A stretch of 14,717 bases of DNA from Chlorobiota bacterium (GTDB taxonomy: Bacteria > Bacteroidota > Bacteroidia > Bacteroidales > JAADGE01): NCBI GenBank assembly GCA_013153575.1, contig JAADEE010000025.1, forward strand, positions 1 to 14,717, written 5' to 3'. The position numbers and the translations under genes are program-made. The notes under the pieces were generated by a model. It ran no database searches and had not been told where the DNA came from. It saw nothing but the letters and a program-made list of their open reading frames with translations. Below are positions 14,372 to 14,717 of this stretch, piece after piece (positions within the stretch are counted from its first letter, which is position 1; each line of letters begins with the position of its first letter).

Positions 14372-14717
14372 ATGAAAAAAAAATATTATCATTAGTATTC
14401 CTTTTTTTTACCTTTTCAGTTTATGCTCAAACTTATTTATCAGAGCAAAATATTATAATAGAAACATTAACTAATGGTGCTGAGTGTGTTTATTCAATAG
14501 ATTTGGATGGAGATGGAGATAATGATATACTTTCGGCATCTTATGAAGATGATAAAATAGCGTGGTATGAGAATGATGGTAGTGGTAATTTTTCTTCACA
14601 AAAGATAATAACAACATTAGCAGATGGTGCTACAAGTGTTTATTCAATAGATTTGGATGGAGATGGAGATAATGATATACTTTCGGCATCTTATGAAGAT
14701 GATAAAATAGCGTGGTA
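14372..14717 (+). CDS. Secreted VCBS/FG-GAP repeat protein, partial, with start frameshifted at a poly(A) run
   Basis: The frame open through the window end reads a signal peptide (ILSLVFLFFTFSVYAQ) and then repeats of the form VYSIDLDGDGDNDILSASYEDDKIAW, typical of VCBS/FG-GAP calcium-binding beta-propeller repeats. No ATG exists in that frame. The ATG at 14372-14374 is followed by nine A (14375-14383) and then runs into TAG at 14393. With ten A the product would begin MKKKILSLVF, an ideal signal peptide. The cause may be a homopolymer base-calling error, phase variation or slippage. The ID-DGDGD calcium loop (about every 50 residues) is seen twice. The protein is probably exported; a T9SS tail beyond the window would be expected but cannot be seen. 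The gene continues past 14717. Confidence 0.75.
14486..14717 (+). repeat. 150-bp tandem repeat in the VCBS gene
   Basis: The segment at 14636-14717 is identical over 82 bp to 14486-14567, a period of 150 bp or 50 codons. The intervening 68 bp (14568-14635) completes the unit. The repeat continues beyond the window edge. Confidence 0.95.

Overview
The window is AT-rich and almost certainly from a Bacteroidota bacterium. The evidence is a type IX secretion C-terminal sorting domain on the first gene, promoters of the TTG-N19-TAnnTTTG form used by the Bacteroidota primary sigma factor, A-rich leaders in place of clear Shine-Dalgarno sites, and a LptC that carries a lipobox. The exact genus cannot be told from the sequence.

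Layout. (1) Positions 1-61 hold the probable N-terminus of a minus-strand gene that leaves the window. (2) 132-2585 (+) encodes a secreted papain-like (C1) cysteine protease with a T9SS tail. It ends at a bidirectional terminator shared with the converging minus-strand genes. (3) 2629-5113 (-) is a probable operon of a PLP aminotransferase, LptC and LolD, with a near-consensus promoter before the aminotransferase. (4) 5283-7241 (-) carries a FetA-type ATPase, a DUF302 protein and a FetB-type permease. The DUF302-fetB pair has its own fully consensus promoter. (5) 7297-14234 (+) is a fatty-acid beta-oxidation operon: marR, fadN, fadA and fadE. The gene order and domain order match the Bacillus fadNAE type, but the operon is headed by a MarR regulator. 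Its promoter is perfect and is flanked by two palindromic operator-like sites. A stem-loop terminator closes the operon at about 14211. (6) 14372-14717 (+) is the beginning of a secreted VCBS/FG-GAP repeat protein. Its start codon and signal peptide are out of frame by one base at a nine-A run.

How the genes work together. FadE, FadN and FadA supply all four steps of the beta-oxidation spiral: dehydrogenation, then hydration and 3-OH oxidation on one polypeptide, then thiolysis. MarR is the probable local repressor. LptC and LolD serve two outer-membrane assembly routes, LPS export and lipoprotein release. FetA and FetB form one ABC exporter of the iron-efflux type.

The most unusual feature is in the beta-oxidation operon. 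Both junctions between fad genes (fadN/fadA and fadA/fadE) contain a separate gene for an S23-type four-helix-bundle protein. Each of these genes is bracketed by degenerate 7-nt repeat arrays that are complementary across the gene. The two arrays differ in sequence but share the period and the layout. They look like two independent insertions of one kind of cassette, similar to the S23-encoding intervening sequences of 23S rRNA genes but placed between protein genes.
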